A stretch of 64,000 bases of DNA from Epiperipatus broadwayi (Eukaryota > Onychophora > Udeonychophora > Euonychophora > Peripatidae): assembly GCA_028023455.1 (NCBI GenBank), contig JAQFVV010006221.1, positions 10,335,011-10,399,010 of the forward strand, given 5' to 3'. Below the pieces are notes generated by a model that made no database searches, was not told the origin of the DNA, and was given only the letters and a program-made list of their open reading frames with translations. Shown one piece after another: positions 41,869 through 54,361 of this stretch; positions within the stretch are counted from its first letter, which is position 1; each line of letters begins with the position of its first letter. The position numbers were made by a program, and so were the translations under genes.

Positions 41869-42655
41869 TATTATTTCTATAAATTAAATACAGCGTCTAG
41901 CTTTTGAGAACTTATGGCATTTTCACATTCATAGCAAGATGAAATAGAATAATAATAGAGACATAAGTGTTATTATATATATTTGAAGGATTTAAATTTA
42001 TTTAAATTCAATATTAATATTTAAATTATAGCAAACATTTTTTTGGAAAGAGGGAAAGATGAGTTTTTAAAATGATAGCATTCATAGTATTGGCTATATC
42101 CTTGAATCATTTTTTTCAATGTATTGAATGGTCACATAGGAGTGAATAAATTGATGTCCTGTTGCCTTTTGGCACTCAAAGATATAGCACTATGTTCTGA
42201 CTTGTCCGATGTTCTTTTCTATAAGTATTGATGCTGGAAAGACATAGACATGGATGCACAGGATTACCCATAATAGATTGATTGAAATCCAGTTTGATGG
42301 TATTAAAATTTGTAATTGGTGCTAGGGATAAGTTCAGATTCAAGCATATCTTCAGAGTTGTTCAGTAGTCTATTAATCAAAGAAGGTGTGGAAAATAAGG
42401 TGATACATTGAAGAGAATGTTTTATTAAAGGTTTTGATTAAGGTAGGTATGTACGACAGAAGTCATGCAAAATTGCATTATTTTCCTTTTTAAAAATCTA
42501 TAATTTAAATATTTAATATTGAATTTAATTTCTCCAAAGATATACAATTACACTCATTTCTCTATTATTATTCTATTTCAATCTTGCTATAATTATGAAA
42601 TTGCCATAAGTTCTCAAAAGTGCTAAGCTGTATTTAATTTATAAAAATAAGTTTT
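41869..42655. mobile_element. Foldback element with about 150-bp arms and a 470-bp interior
   Basis: The left arm at about 41869-42025 (AAATTAAATACAGCGTCTAG, TTTTGAGAACTTATGGCA, GAAATAGAATAATAATAGAG) is mirrored at about 42492-42655 (CTCTATTATTATTCTATTTC, TGCCATAAGTTCTCAAAA, GCTGTATTTAATTT). The interior is unique, with no recognisable frame. Arm identity looks near 85%. Confidence 0.85.
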
Positions 42656-42985
42656 TCTATAGTTTGTATGAACACCCTCATTGCCATTTAGTACATTCTG
42701 TATTTAGCATCATTAAATTAAAGTATTTTTTAAATATTTTTATATATTTATTATTACTACATATTTTTACTTTTCCTGATCTCCATACCATGTCTTCATT
42801 ATTAACGCAGACTAAGGTTAGTTAATATTTTATTAAGTCATACCCCATGAAACAGCTGTTGACACAATATATATTTTATTGGGTCTTAAAGTATGTATTG
42901 AGTAGAAAAAAAATGCATTTTCTTCTATTCTATTCCCGTATGTATTTCATCTATTTCTATAAACTTCTTTTAACTTTGTACTTTC
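42656..42985. other. AT-rich spacer, no gene seen
   Basis: Nothing recognised. Confidence 0.5.
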
Positions 42986-43171
42986 TAGATAAATAGGTGA
43001 AGCTGAAGCGGTTAGATCTGAGAGTGTGAAACTATTCAATACTTCACTGATTAAGTCCACAATTCCTATTACACATTAGTACTCGTGAAATCTTTTGATC
43101 TACAATGAGTCAATGGAAAGACCTTATAGTTAGAAATTTATTTAATGCACATTGATTACATATGTAATATT
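42986..43171 (+). repeat. Direct partial copy of the adjoining foldback arm
   Basis: AAATAGGTGAAGCTGAAGC, TTCACTGATTAAGTCCACAA, TATTACACATTAGTACTC and TTATAGTTAGAAAT recur in order at about 43305-43432. Confidence 0.8.
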
Positions 43172-43262
43172 TTACTAAGGCAATAAACTTAAAGCATGTG
43201 CAGTTGAAAATGCGAAGGTAGGGACCTCTACAGCTCTTAACCACAAGCTTACACATTGCAAG
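43172..43262 (-). repeat. Dispersed segment E, second copy
   Basis: The minus strand matches 15585-15685 (AGAGGTCCCTACCTTCGCAT, GTTTATTGCCTTAGTAAA). Here it separates a direct arm copy from the foldback proper. Confidence 0.7.
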
Positions 43263-43700
43263 AAAAGAGGGGAACCCTTCTTTACTTCAGCCTACTTTCT
43301 TCATAAATAGGTGAAGCTGATGCAATTAGATCTTCACTGATTAAACCCACAATTTCTATTACACATTAGTACTCCTGAAATCTTTCAATTTAAACAAGTC
43401 AATGGAAAGTTTTTATAGTTAGAAATCTATATTACAATAATTTAAAGTTGTAATTATAAATTTATTTAAACGCACATAATTACAACTTTAAATTATCATA
43501 ATATAGATTTCTAACTATAAGATCTTTCCGTTAGCTCATTGTAAATTGGAAGATTTCACAAGTACTAAGGTGTAATAGGAATTGTGGACTTAATCAGTGA
43601 AGTATTGAATAGCTTCATGCTCTCAGTTCTAACCACTTCAGCTTCATTTATTCATATAGAAAGTAGGTTGAAGTAAAGAAGGGATTTGCCTCTTTTCTTT
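43261..43700. mobile_element. Foldback element with about 200-bp arms
   Basis: The arms at 43261-43457 and 43476-43700 are reverse complements (for example CCTTCTTTACTTCAGCCTAC against GTAGGTTGAAGTAAAGAAGG, and AGAAATCTATATTACAATAA against TTATCATAATATAGATTTCT) with an 18-base loop. The arm length difference reflects indels. Confidence 0.88.
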
Positions 43701-44156
43701 TAACTTTCATGTTTGTTTCTTATTATCTTTACCAAATGATTTTATAACAATTATTATTAATTTTTTGCTGAATGTTTTTCATTCAAGATAAACAAGAGTT
43801 TGATATTTTTAAAATATTACTAAAGGATTTCCATATTATTTTTTATATTTTATTTGTAACTAATTGGTTTGTTGATCATTCATATATTTACTTATCTTCA
43901 GTAACATACTAATCCATTTAACATTTAAAATTCTATTATGGACATTACTTTCAAATTTTCTCTTTTTGCTCTTGATATTTTTTAATCTATCACAATGATG
44001 CTTTTATGTTAACTTTCCCTATCTGTGTAAATTTCTATCTGTATGTCTATATGTCCACATGTTTGAATTTTTAGCAATGAAAAAAAAATCCATTCCCAGT
44101 TAAAAATCGAACTCACATACATTTACCAAGAAAACTCTTTAACAACTGAATCAATG
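43701..44156. other. AT-rich spacer, no gene seen
   Basis: A short GTATGTCTATATGTCC patch near 44042 was noted, nothing more. Confidence 0.5.
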
Positions 44157-44330
44157 GAAATATTACATTTGTAGAATAAAATTTTGTTAATATTGATTTA
44201 ACTCATACTTAATTAATTTAATTAATTAAAGTAAATATACACATATCTGTTAGAAACATTACATTTGTGGAATAAAATTTTGTTAATAATGATTTTTAAC
44301 ACTTAATTACTTAAATTAATTAAAAATCCA
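44157..44330. repeat. Two-unit tandem repeat, about 101-bp period
   Basis: ATTACATTTGTAGAATAAAA and ATTACATTTGTGGAATAAAA each begin a unit that continues TTTTGTTAAT.. and ..TTAATTAA. Confidence 0.8.
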
Positions 44331-44640
44331 ATACATAAATATTCTTATAAAGTAGACAATCATGTGATATTTAAATTTAGAATTTGTTTGTTAGGAGGGT
44401 ATTTTTTATTTTCCCAACTTATTATTAAATTAAACTTTTTGCCAGATTTTTTTCCTATTTTTAACCATTTTTTACAATAATCTGTAGGTAAAACTAAAAA
44501 GTAAAAAAATAATAAATAATTTATTTTTTAAAAAAATAATCCGTTTATGTAAATAGCTGACTAAAATGTAGAAAAAAATAACAAAATAATCTGTCTGTTA
44601 ATTTGCTATTCTTGGAAAATAGAGATTTTAGGAATTTACA

Positions 44641-44787
44641 CTTGTTATAAAAACAATTGGAAATTGCAGGAATATTGTCATTTAGTAAAACCACTTGAAA
44701 CTTTTTTGATTTTTATGATTAATTTGAGCCTCAAATGCTTTTATAAAACGACAATATTCCTGCAGTTTCCAACTATTATATAACAAG
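44641..44787. repeat. Inverted repeat, about 38-bp arms
   Basis: CTTGTTATAAAAACAATTGG..GCAGGAATATTGTC (44641-44679) is mirrored by GACAATATTCCTGC..ATTATATAACAAG (44750-44787). Confidence 0.85.
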
Positions 44788-45440
44788 TATAGATTGTTAA
44801 GATCTCTGATATTCTGATATGTGAAAAAAAAAATTTAAAAAAAATAATGTTTTTATGTTTACTGAGAGGCAGATTACTTGTTTTTTTTTTCTAATTTTTC
44901 ATCAGCTATTTACATAAAAGTGTTGTTTAATTTATATGTATATTATTATTACTATAAATAAGAATTCTAGACGTAAGTGTTAATAATTAATTTTGGCTTT
45001 TAAATCAGTAATTCTTATTTTCAATATATATATACTACTAAGGTATATAATAAAAAAAACTAATTTTGTATATTTTTTTAATTCTTTTTTTTTGTACAGA
45101 AAAAATATTTATCTATTTTTTAATCCATTTTTCACTACAAATTTGACCTATTCCAGTCATATCAAGAAGTGTTTGTCTATTTCAATCATTTTTTTTCTAT
45201 TAGGAATTGACAAGAAGAATGAAAGTTTTAAATGTCAACATCTCATAAAACCAACTCTTACCTTAACTTTTAAAAAGCTTTAAAAGTATTATTAATAAAA
45301 TCTAGTCATTATCAAAGGGCAAATAAAAAAAAAAAACATAAAACAATATTTAAACGATATATTAATACTTTTTGACATTTTCATTATGCTTTCGACAACA
45401 TATTAAATAGATGTCAGGACATTTTTAGATAAGATAGTTC
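44788..45440. other. AT-rich spacer, no supported gene
   Basis: The 96-codon frame at 44993-45283 (+) is Phe/Ile/Leu/Asn/Lys-rich without a domain. Confidence 0.5.
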
Positions 45441-45498
45441 TAGTAAATAAAGTCAGTTATATTTAATTATAGTAAATAAAGTCAGTTATATTTAATTA
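45441..45498. repeat. Perfect tandem duplication of a 29-bp unit
   Basis: The unit TAGTAAATAAAGTCAGTTAT plus ATTTAATTA is present exactly twice. Confidence 0.97.
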
Positions 45499-45699
45499 AA
45501 AATAAAGGTGAAAATATTCTTATAATAGTAAATTCTGATCAAATACACAATTATATTTACATATGTGTGATGAAATATTTTTTATAAAAGATATTTAATA
45601 GAAATAGAACCATTTCGTTTCTCACTTTTAGTTATCAAATCACTTCATTAATCTTTCAAAAACAAAGGTTATATTCTAATTAAGCACATAGATATTTTA

Positions 45700-46135
45700 C
45701 ATATATCACAATATTGTACATGTATAGCACAGGTTATTTACATTACAATAAAAATATGCGTTGGTTACAAAAAAGCAAAAGGTTACATATGTTGTCTACA
45801 GTAATATTTACAATTCATTTACAAAGGGGAATAAAAAAACACAACAGGAAAAAAATTATAACCATTCTAATTTTTTCTTCTCTTCTGTCACTCAGAAATA
45901 GGATACTAAAGTGAGACCTCACGTGTTGTCTCAAAAGGAACCAAATGGCTTGAAATGTCAGTGTTATTTTCCTATCTCTTGCTTTGATTGTTTTTAATTT
46001 ATTCCAGATTAGGTTAGGGTGTCTCTAAGAGTTATTATGCATAAAGCTGCATCTAGCGCACCCCCTTGCATATAGAATGAAAGTGCATGCTCGAATATTT
46101 GCATAAAAACCTAGGTTAAACTAATTAAAGAGAGA
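45700..46135 (-). pseudogene. LINE 3' fragment, same family as copies 1 and 2
   Basis: The plus-strand text at 46000-46105 (TTCCAGATTAGGTTAGGGTG.., GCATAAAGCTGCATCTAGCG, GAATATTTGCA) parallels 30500-30605 of LINE copy 1 (TTCCAGAATGTGTTTGGATG.., ACATGAAGGAGCATCTTGTA, CAAATATATGG). That is the last coding part and 3' UTR, on the minus strand. Only the final ORF2 codons are covered. The frame 45714-45914 (+) is antisense noise. Confidence 0.6.
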
Positions 46136-47206
46136 CTTTGTTAAGGTTGGAATTATTAAAAAACCTGGGAGTGGTAGATTAGTTGCATGTTTTTTTAAAA
46201 GACATCTTTATGGTAGTCATGAAAAAAAAATTGTAACACAAAGTTTATGTTATTAAAGTTTTTTTTAATTAAAGATCAAATGATTAGTTATTATAACATT
46301 TTAAAAAAGATTACATTATGTATGCTAGACGCCACAAAATATTTTCAAACATTTGTCAAAATATAATTTATTTTTATAATTATTAATTATAAGTAACTCA
46401 ATTAAAATTGTATATGTAAGCAAAAAGAAAATTATGTGTATCACAACGGATGCTTGTGGATAACATTGATATTAATAATTTTCTAACAAAAATATTTCTA
46501 AGTAAAGTCATATCATAAATTACATTTTAGTGCTAAGAAACTTAATTCAAGAATGAAATAATTAAGCTAAACAGTAAAAAAATTGGGTTAATTTATGCAC
46601 ACATGCATTCAAATATACTTGCACCAATATATGTGTATATTATAACTGTATGAAAAAAAGATGATCACATATTCATGCCACATATTGGTTGGGTCATTCA
46701 TAATAGTATAAAGTAAATGAACTAACTACAGGGGTAATAGAAATCATCATCATCAAAACATTCCTACTTTACTGAACACAGAAAATGAGGAGTCAACAGA
46801 AAATATATCACATTTACTGTTGTTTAAATAAAAACATCATTTTTTTAATATACCACCTGCAATAATCATCCCTACTCAGGAGTCACAGTTATCCTTTGGG
46901 ATTGGATTTAAAAGGGACATAAGTCTTAAGCCAATAATCATCTAGTGAAGATCAAACTTAGGAGGGCATATTATAAAAGCAATCAATATTTCAATTGTAT
47001 GCACATATGTTATATACAAGTGCTACATATAATTATAAAAATAATTCTACATCCAAAATGTTCTCATTTCCAATGCTCATTTGAGTGTATTGGTCATCAA
47101 TAACCTAGATATCATGATAAAATCTATAAAATGAATCATGTACTCTTTAAAAGTTGTCATTACCTTTGTATCATATGAATAATTCTATAGAGAATTACCA
47201 GAAAAT
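46136..47206. other. AT-rich spacer, no gene seen
   Basis: No recognised repeat or frame. Confidence 0.5.
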
Positions 47207-47215
47207 ACCCCCACC

Positions 47216-47259
<44 letters not shown>

Positions 47260-47268
47260 GGTGGGGGT
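47207..47268. repeat. Perfect 62-bp palindrome of AC/AT microsatellites
   Basis: A left half of ACCCCCACCCACACACATAC then AT units is followed by its exact reverse complement, with no loop (centre between 47237 and 47238). Confidence 0.98.
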
Positions 47269-47720
47269 GACACTATTATGCATCCAAATTAAGGTATCAA
47301 CCTAAATTAAATATAAGGGAAAACTCTCTGATGAGTCTTATAAATTTAATTGACAAAATAACAGTGCAAAATATCCAAGAAATAGAGACTCTACTAAAAT
47401 CAAATCAAAGTTTAAAATATATAATGTGAGAAAAATATTGAAGTAGATTAAATAAAAAAAAAAACGTATTTATTGGTCCTGGTTGTAATCCCTAATTCAT
47501 ATCAATACAATTTAAATACTATAAAATAATAAAAAATGGTAGCTCTTGTGCATGTCTTACAAGTCAAATAAAATGAATGTATAATCATAATCATAATATT
47601 TTAATTACTCACTAATTAGGGCTCGTTTACCCATGATTCTCTAAATATAAGTTCTGGTTATTATATTTAAATTATTAAAGTAAAAAAAATTCAAACTTTA
47701 CAATTTAAAAAAATTATTGC
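47269..47720. other. AT-rich spacer, no gene seen
   Basis: Nothing recognised. Confidence 0.5.
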
Positions 47721-47721
47721 A

Positions 47722-47778
47722 TAGAGATGGTAATCTGGACCAACTAATAATGATTGATGGCTTAGCATGAAATATATA
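47722..47778 (-). repeat. Family B fragment
   Basis: AGAGATGGTAATCTGGACCA and GGCTTAGCATGAAATATATA match the minus-strand family B core. The fragment ends where the RTE-like 3' tail begins. Confidence 0.75.
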
Positions 47779-48290
47779 TATCATCATCATCATCAACCAT
47801 TATCAATCCACTGCAGGATGAAGGACTCTCCAAGTTCAATCCATCTTTTCCTATCTTTAGCTTCTCTTCTCCACATCACCCCTGCACACTTTCTTATTTC
47901 ATCCATCCATCTCACATGTGGTCTCTTTCTGAGTCTTTTACAATCTCTTGGAATCCAGTTTAAAATTTCAATTGTCCATCTGTTATCATCTCTTCTAACA
48001 ATATGTCCAGCCCAACTCCACTTTAGTCTTTTAATTTTTTCAATGAGGTCAGTAACACCTGTTTGTTCTCTTACCCATACATTGCATTTTCGATCCCTTC
48101 TTGTTACTCCCAACATGCATCTCTCCATATTTCTTTGAGTGGTCTGAAGTCTCTGTATTAAGTGTCCAAGTCTCAGATCCATAAGTAAGAACTGACAAAA
48201 CACATTTATTAAAAACCTTTCTTTTCGAACACATAGGCATATTTTCTTTTAGTATCAAGTTATTTCTACCAAAAGCACTCCAACCAAGTT
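47779..48290 (-). pseudogene. RTE-like LINE fragment, C-terminal end of the endonuclease-reverse transcriptase
   Basis: The minus strand encodes, in two shifted frames, the end of an RTE-type ORF. Frame 48258-48049 gives KRKVFNKCVLSVLTYGSETW; frame 48203-47793 gives MLGVTRRDRKCN, LKWSWAGHIVRRDDNRW and KRPHVRWMDEIRK. These are the hallmark downstream segments of RTE-clade proteins (YGSETW; AGHIVRR; RPHVRWMDEI). The frameshift is near 48130-48200. The 3' end runs into a GAT-type tail (ATCATCATCATC on the plus strand at 47781), as RTE elements often do. The 5' side is cut at 48290 by repeat D. Confidence 0.92.
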
Positions 48291-48778
48291 TAACCCTTTC
48301 AACGATGATTATATAATTGGCCGAATGAGTTAAAAATCAAAGCTTTTAATTGGCCAACTCACAACTTTAACAAAATCAATTGTTAAAATAGATTCACTTT
48401 TAATAATATAAATACGTTAGTTTGGTTTATAAAAAGTATATTACTAATTTGTCAGATTATGAAAGTAAACAAAAGTCTTTTCAAAAATAAAATTTGATTT
48501 ATAATTTAAAAAATATTCAATTGCGGTGAAATAAAAGTAACCGCTATTTGACCAACCAAAAAGATTGCTGACGTAATAATTTTTTTTTCACTTTAACGTT
48601 ATGATAAATATGTAGCAATAAATAAATAATTCTTGGTAATATCTTAACTATTTTTCTAAAATAATTTGATTTTTAGTATTATTTTATCAATAATAATTTG
48701 TAATTCAATTCAAATATTGTTTAAAATGTTGTAAACATTCGTTTATCATTTTTGAAATAAAACACAAAACGAACATAA
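48291..48778 (+). mobile_element. Dispersed repeat D, copy 2
   Basis: It is nearly identical to 28671-29148. It begins TAACCCTTTCAACG directly at the broken edge of the RTE fragment and ends AAAACGAACA followed by TAA. I do not see RTE sequence resuming on the far side. Confidence 0.85.
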
Positions 48779-49078
48779 AATGTGATATGTTGGACTATTT
48801 CCATCATATATAAGTGAATGTTGAATATATAGAAAATTTTAAACTTTATTTAAACTTTTCAAATACAAATAACTTGTTAGTAATAACACACAAATAGACA
48901 ATACAGGTTAGTAATTACAGAACGTTTCGAGTAGTATTATTCTCCACATCTTATAATATACCATCATTACAAAACTTCAGACAAATTATTTAATAAAGTT
49001 ATCTAATAAATAAAAGAATAAAAAAAATTACAAAGTGACAAATTCAAAGTTTGCATATAATGCATATGTTTTCATTTA
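48779..49078. other. AT-rich spacer before the minisatellite
   Basis: No feature recognised. Confidence 0.5.
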
Positions 49079-50655
49079 AGATATACATGATTTGTGGGTG
49101 AGCTATTTTGGACATTTATGATATACATGATTTGTGGGTGAGCTTGTACATTTTGGACATTTATGATATACATGATTTGTGGGTGAGCTATTTTGGACAT
49201 TTATGATATACATGATTTGTGGGTGAGCTTGTACATTTTGGACATTTATGATATACATGATTTGTGGGTGAGCTTGTACATTTTGGACATTTATGATATA
49301 CATGATTTGTGGGTGAGCTTGTACATTTTGGACATTTATGATATACATGATTTGTGGGTGAACTGTACATTTTGGACATTTATGATATACATGATTTGAG
49401 GATGAGCTGTACATTTTGGACATTTATGATATACATGATTCGTGGGTGAGCTGTACATTTTGAACATTTATGATATACATGATTTGTGGGTGAGCTCTAC
49501 ATTTTGGACATTTATGATATACGTGATTTGTGGGTGAGCTTGTACATTTTGGACATTTATGATATACATGATTTGTGGGTGAGCTGTACATTTTGAACAT
49601 TTATGATATACATGATTTATGGGTGAGCTGTACATTTTGGATATTTATGATATACATGATTTGTGGGTGAGCTTGTACATTTTGGATATTTATGATATAC
49701 ATGATTTGTGGGTGAGCTTGTCCATTTTGGACATTTATGATATACATGATTTGTGGGTGAACTGTACATTTTGGGCATTTATGATATACATGATTTGAGG
49801 ATGAGCTGTACATTTTGGACATTTATGATATACATGATTCGTGGGTGAGCTGTACATTTTGAACATTTATGATATACATGATTTGTGGGTGAGCTTGTAC
49901 ACTTTGGACATTTATGAAATACATGATTTGTGGGTGAGCTGTACATTTTGGACATTTACGATATACATGATTTGTGGGTGAGCTGTACATTTTGAACATT
50001 TATGATATACATGATTTGTGGGTGAACTGTACATTTTGGGCATTTATGATATACATGATTTGAGGATGAGGTGTACATTTTGGACATTTATGATATACAT
50101 GATTTGTGGGTGAGCTATTCATTTTGAACACATGATTATGTATAAATTTTGGACATTTATGATATACATGATTTGTAGGTGAGCTTGTACATTTTGGACA
50201 TTTATGATATACATGATTTGTGGGTGAGCTTGTACATTTTGGACATTTATGATATACATCATTTGTGGGTGAGCTATATGTTTTGGACATTTATGATATA
50301 CATGATTTGTGGGTGAGCTATACATTTTGGACATTTATGATATACATGATTTGTGGGTGAGCTATACATTTTGGACATTTATGATATACATGATTTGTGG
50401 GTGAGCTATACATTTTGAACATTTATGATATACATGATTTGTGGGTGAGCTATACATTTTGGACATTTATGATATACATGATTTGTGGGTGAGCTGTACA
50501 TTTTTGACATTTATGATATACATGATTTCAGGGTGAGCTGTACATTTTGGATATTTATGATATACATGATTTGAGGGTGAGCTGTACATTTTGGATATTT
50601 ATGATATACATGATTTGTAAGTGAACTGTATATTTTTAACAATTATCATATACAT
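49079..50655. repeat. 45-bp minisatellite, about 35 units
   Basis: The unit runs TGTACATTTTGGACATTTAT then GATATACATGATTTGTGGGT then GAGCT. Units of 45 bp (GAGCTGTAC) mix with 46 bp (GAGCTTGTAC) and a shorter form (GAGCTATTTTGG). Variants such as TTTGAGGATGAG (about 49393, 49792 and 50057), ATTCGTGGG and TTTTGAACATT recur in fixed order. The array therefore grew partly by duplicating multi-unit blocks. Frames over it (Ser-Pro-Thr-Asn-His-Val-Tyr repeats) change phase between units and are not genes. Confidence 0.97.
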
Positions 50656-51838
<1,183 letters not shown>

Positions 51839-53308
51839 CCAGCCAGAATATAACACATGTAAAAGGTATGTACAGACTAGGCTGAATAAAAATAGAAGAA
51901 TTCACAAATCCAGGAATTGTAGTTTATAAATTCTATTATGTTATATATGAATGATTTTAAAGATAACTTAATTATATTTCAAACTATATAATAAATATAG
52001 CATGCATGACTGCATGTTGGTGGATCTTCCTTTTAAAATGAGGATCAATTAGAAAATAATTTTATCTTGAAGTTTTATGCATAACTTGTGCTTCAAAAAT
52101 GGAGGCATATGACTTATGACAATAGTTTGAAATACAATAAAAGAGAGGGTGTGCTGTCACTATGGTGCAGAATCTTGACCAGCATCTTAATTTCATTTTA
52201 AATATATTGAGTATGCCACCCTGCTATGATAACAAGAGATAGCATTAAATCATCCTTGCTAATGATATAGATAGCCGCATCTTTGAAATAACTCTATTTA
52301 TATTCTCACATATTCTTATAGACTAGAAATCTCAAATCTTTCCAGATGAAAAACTCATGGTCTATAGTCTATTAGATGTGAGCTTTGTTAAATACATGTC
52401 TAGAACTTGTGAATAAGATAAAATGCTTTAATTGTTTGTCATCCCTAACAGAATTACACTTATATTTAAAAATCTAAATGAAATGAATTTGTCTTTTAAG
52501 TAAACATAGCAAAAAAATTATAAGTACTAACATACATATCATATACTCTCTTCAAAGTAATTCATTTTTATTTAAAATGGTCTTTTCAAACTAGCAGTAA
52601 ATGGTATAGTTTTTTTATTTTTTTTTATGAATTTTTGTAAAAGCTAACTTTTTTAAAAAAAACTTTTTTATATAGAAAAAAAGAAATCAAGAGGAATTCG
52701 AGTATGAACATTTTAAAAGGAATTAATAAGTTACTTCAGATTAAATACAATATCAAAAATTACGTTTTTAACATTAAGTTATATTGATTAGAATTATCTT
52801 GATAAATTATTCCAAATTTATTCTTCAGAAAATAAAGTATTTTTTATTATAAAAATTAAATTGTGATTATCAATAATTTGGAGGGGGAAAATGTTTCTAT
52901 ATTTATATTTATGCATATGAATATATATATGTGATGTTAAACAATCTTTTTTTTCTTCTTAAATTGTATATCCTGTTATATTACATAAAACACACTCTCA
53001 CCTCAGTATATTTATATATAGCGAGAAATAGTAATTTTTCTTTTTCAAGATCTAACTTATTTTAAACATTTTGTTATTGGCAAAGAGCAAATTCAATTTC
53101 AGCTCGTCAAGTTTTATATATACGTTTATATTGTATACGCGTACATCATGCGTACATCATTAAGTTTAGTCAATTTAATTTTAATGTGTAAAAAAAAGAA
53201 ACTGGGTGTACCTACAATTATTTCAAATAAATCTGTTTAAAATTTGTATTATAGTAACAACATATAATAATAATCAAAACTTCTTTCAAACTCTTAGAAA
53301 ATCAATTC
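51839..53308. other. AT-rich spacer, no gene seen
   Basis: Sequence at 51990-52400 is of moderate complexity but has no open frame over 60 codons. A GCGTACATCATGCGTACATC direct repeat is near 53139. Confidence 0.5.
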
Positions 53309-53411
53309 TTTTTTTTTCCATATGTCATTACATCAGCCATGAGGCGAACCCGCAACAACCGTCTGCAACCAACTGCTTGCTGCAAGGCGGTTGCGCTGAC
53401 TTCCCGAGCCT
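53309..53411 (-). mobile_element. tRNA-derived SINE, minus strand
   Basis: On the minus strand it has a GGCTCGGGAAGTCAGCGCAA head, a box-B-like GCGGGTTCGCCTCA, the family tail GATGTAATGACATATGG and an A tail. It is about 80% similar by eye to the plus-strand copy at 54261. The frame 53206-53499 (+) runs antisense through it and is not a gene. Confidence 0.85.
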
Positions 53412-53524
53412 TGATTCTGATTTTGAAAATGTTGGATTTCAATTAGTGTTTTACGAGTTACCTGTAAATATACTAATTTATTTTAAAAAAAAATTGTGAA
53501 CCAATTGAACGAAAATAATTACAG

Positions 53525-53552
53525 GTTTAATTAATTAATTAATTAATTAAGA
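53525..53552. repeat. (TTAA)n microsatellite
   Basis: Six TTAA units. Confidence 0.9.
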
Positions 53553-54260
53553 AATTTTTGATAAACTGAATGAATAAAGATAAGTATTGGCTTATCGAAT
53601 TTTAAAAAATATAAACAAATAATCAATGGCTTTGTTAATTAAAAAAATCTTTTGTAAATTAGTAATTGTTAATTAAAAATTTGTTAAATGATTGGGATTT
53701 TTAATTAGAAAAAAAAGTGATATAAAAAAAAACCAGCTCAGAATTCTAGATTTCATTCTGCTTCTGTCATCAAGCCTACTTTGTCTTGTGATTGTTAGCT
53801 TTGCCTGCTTAGCACTATGTATCCTGAAACTTTACTAGTAATTATACTAATAACCATGAACAGCTATAGCACCAGGAAATTAACTTCAGTACTTTAATAT
53901 GTAGTCTATAGCCATTGAATGTCCATTTGCTTACTTTGAGCCAATAATGTGAATTACTGTCTTCAATCTGCAGTTCAGCAAATGCATTTCTCAATGTTAA
54001 AGAAAAATTTCACGACAAACTCTCTCTACAAGATTAAATAATACTATAGAGCTCCATTTGCACATATAAGTAAATCCGTGCAAATTTCAACTTTTCAAGG
54101 AAATATCTTTTCATCAGCTTTATCCTTGGATTTAAAGTAAATTTTTATTTATGAACTATTTTATAAAACATTACTAAAATGTCAGTGAAATAATTTAAAT
54201 GATGTAATTTTATATGTATGCATTTATCTGTTTCCAAAACCATTTTTCTTGTCAAATGTT

Positions 54261-54361
54261 GTTAGCCGAGAAGTCATTGCAACTGCCTTGCAAGCAAGTA
54301 GTTGATTGCAGACGGTTGTGGGTTCGCGTCCCGGCCAATACTATGACATATGGAAAAAAAA
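54261..54361 (+). mobile_element. tRNA-derived SINE, plus strand
   Basis: GTTAGCCGAGAAGTCATTGC (box A region), loop CTTGCAA, a perfect box B core GGTTCGCGTCC, then the family tail ATACTATGACATATGG and an A tail. With intact-looking internal promoter boxes it is the best candidate here for polymerase III transcription. Confidence 0.88.

Noticed and set aside
49079-50655. CRISPR array or repeat protein
   Set aside because: The units abut with no unique spacers and change length (42-46 bp), so frames break repeatedly. This is a minisatellite in animal-type DNA.
54261-54361. Functional tRNA gene (also considered for 18420-18494 and 40131-40192)
   Set aside because: The acceptor stems do not close. 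The units carry a common non-tRNA tail and A tract, and two other members have retroposition duplications.
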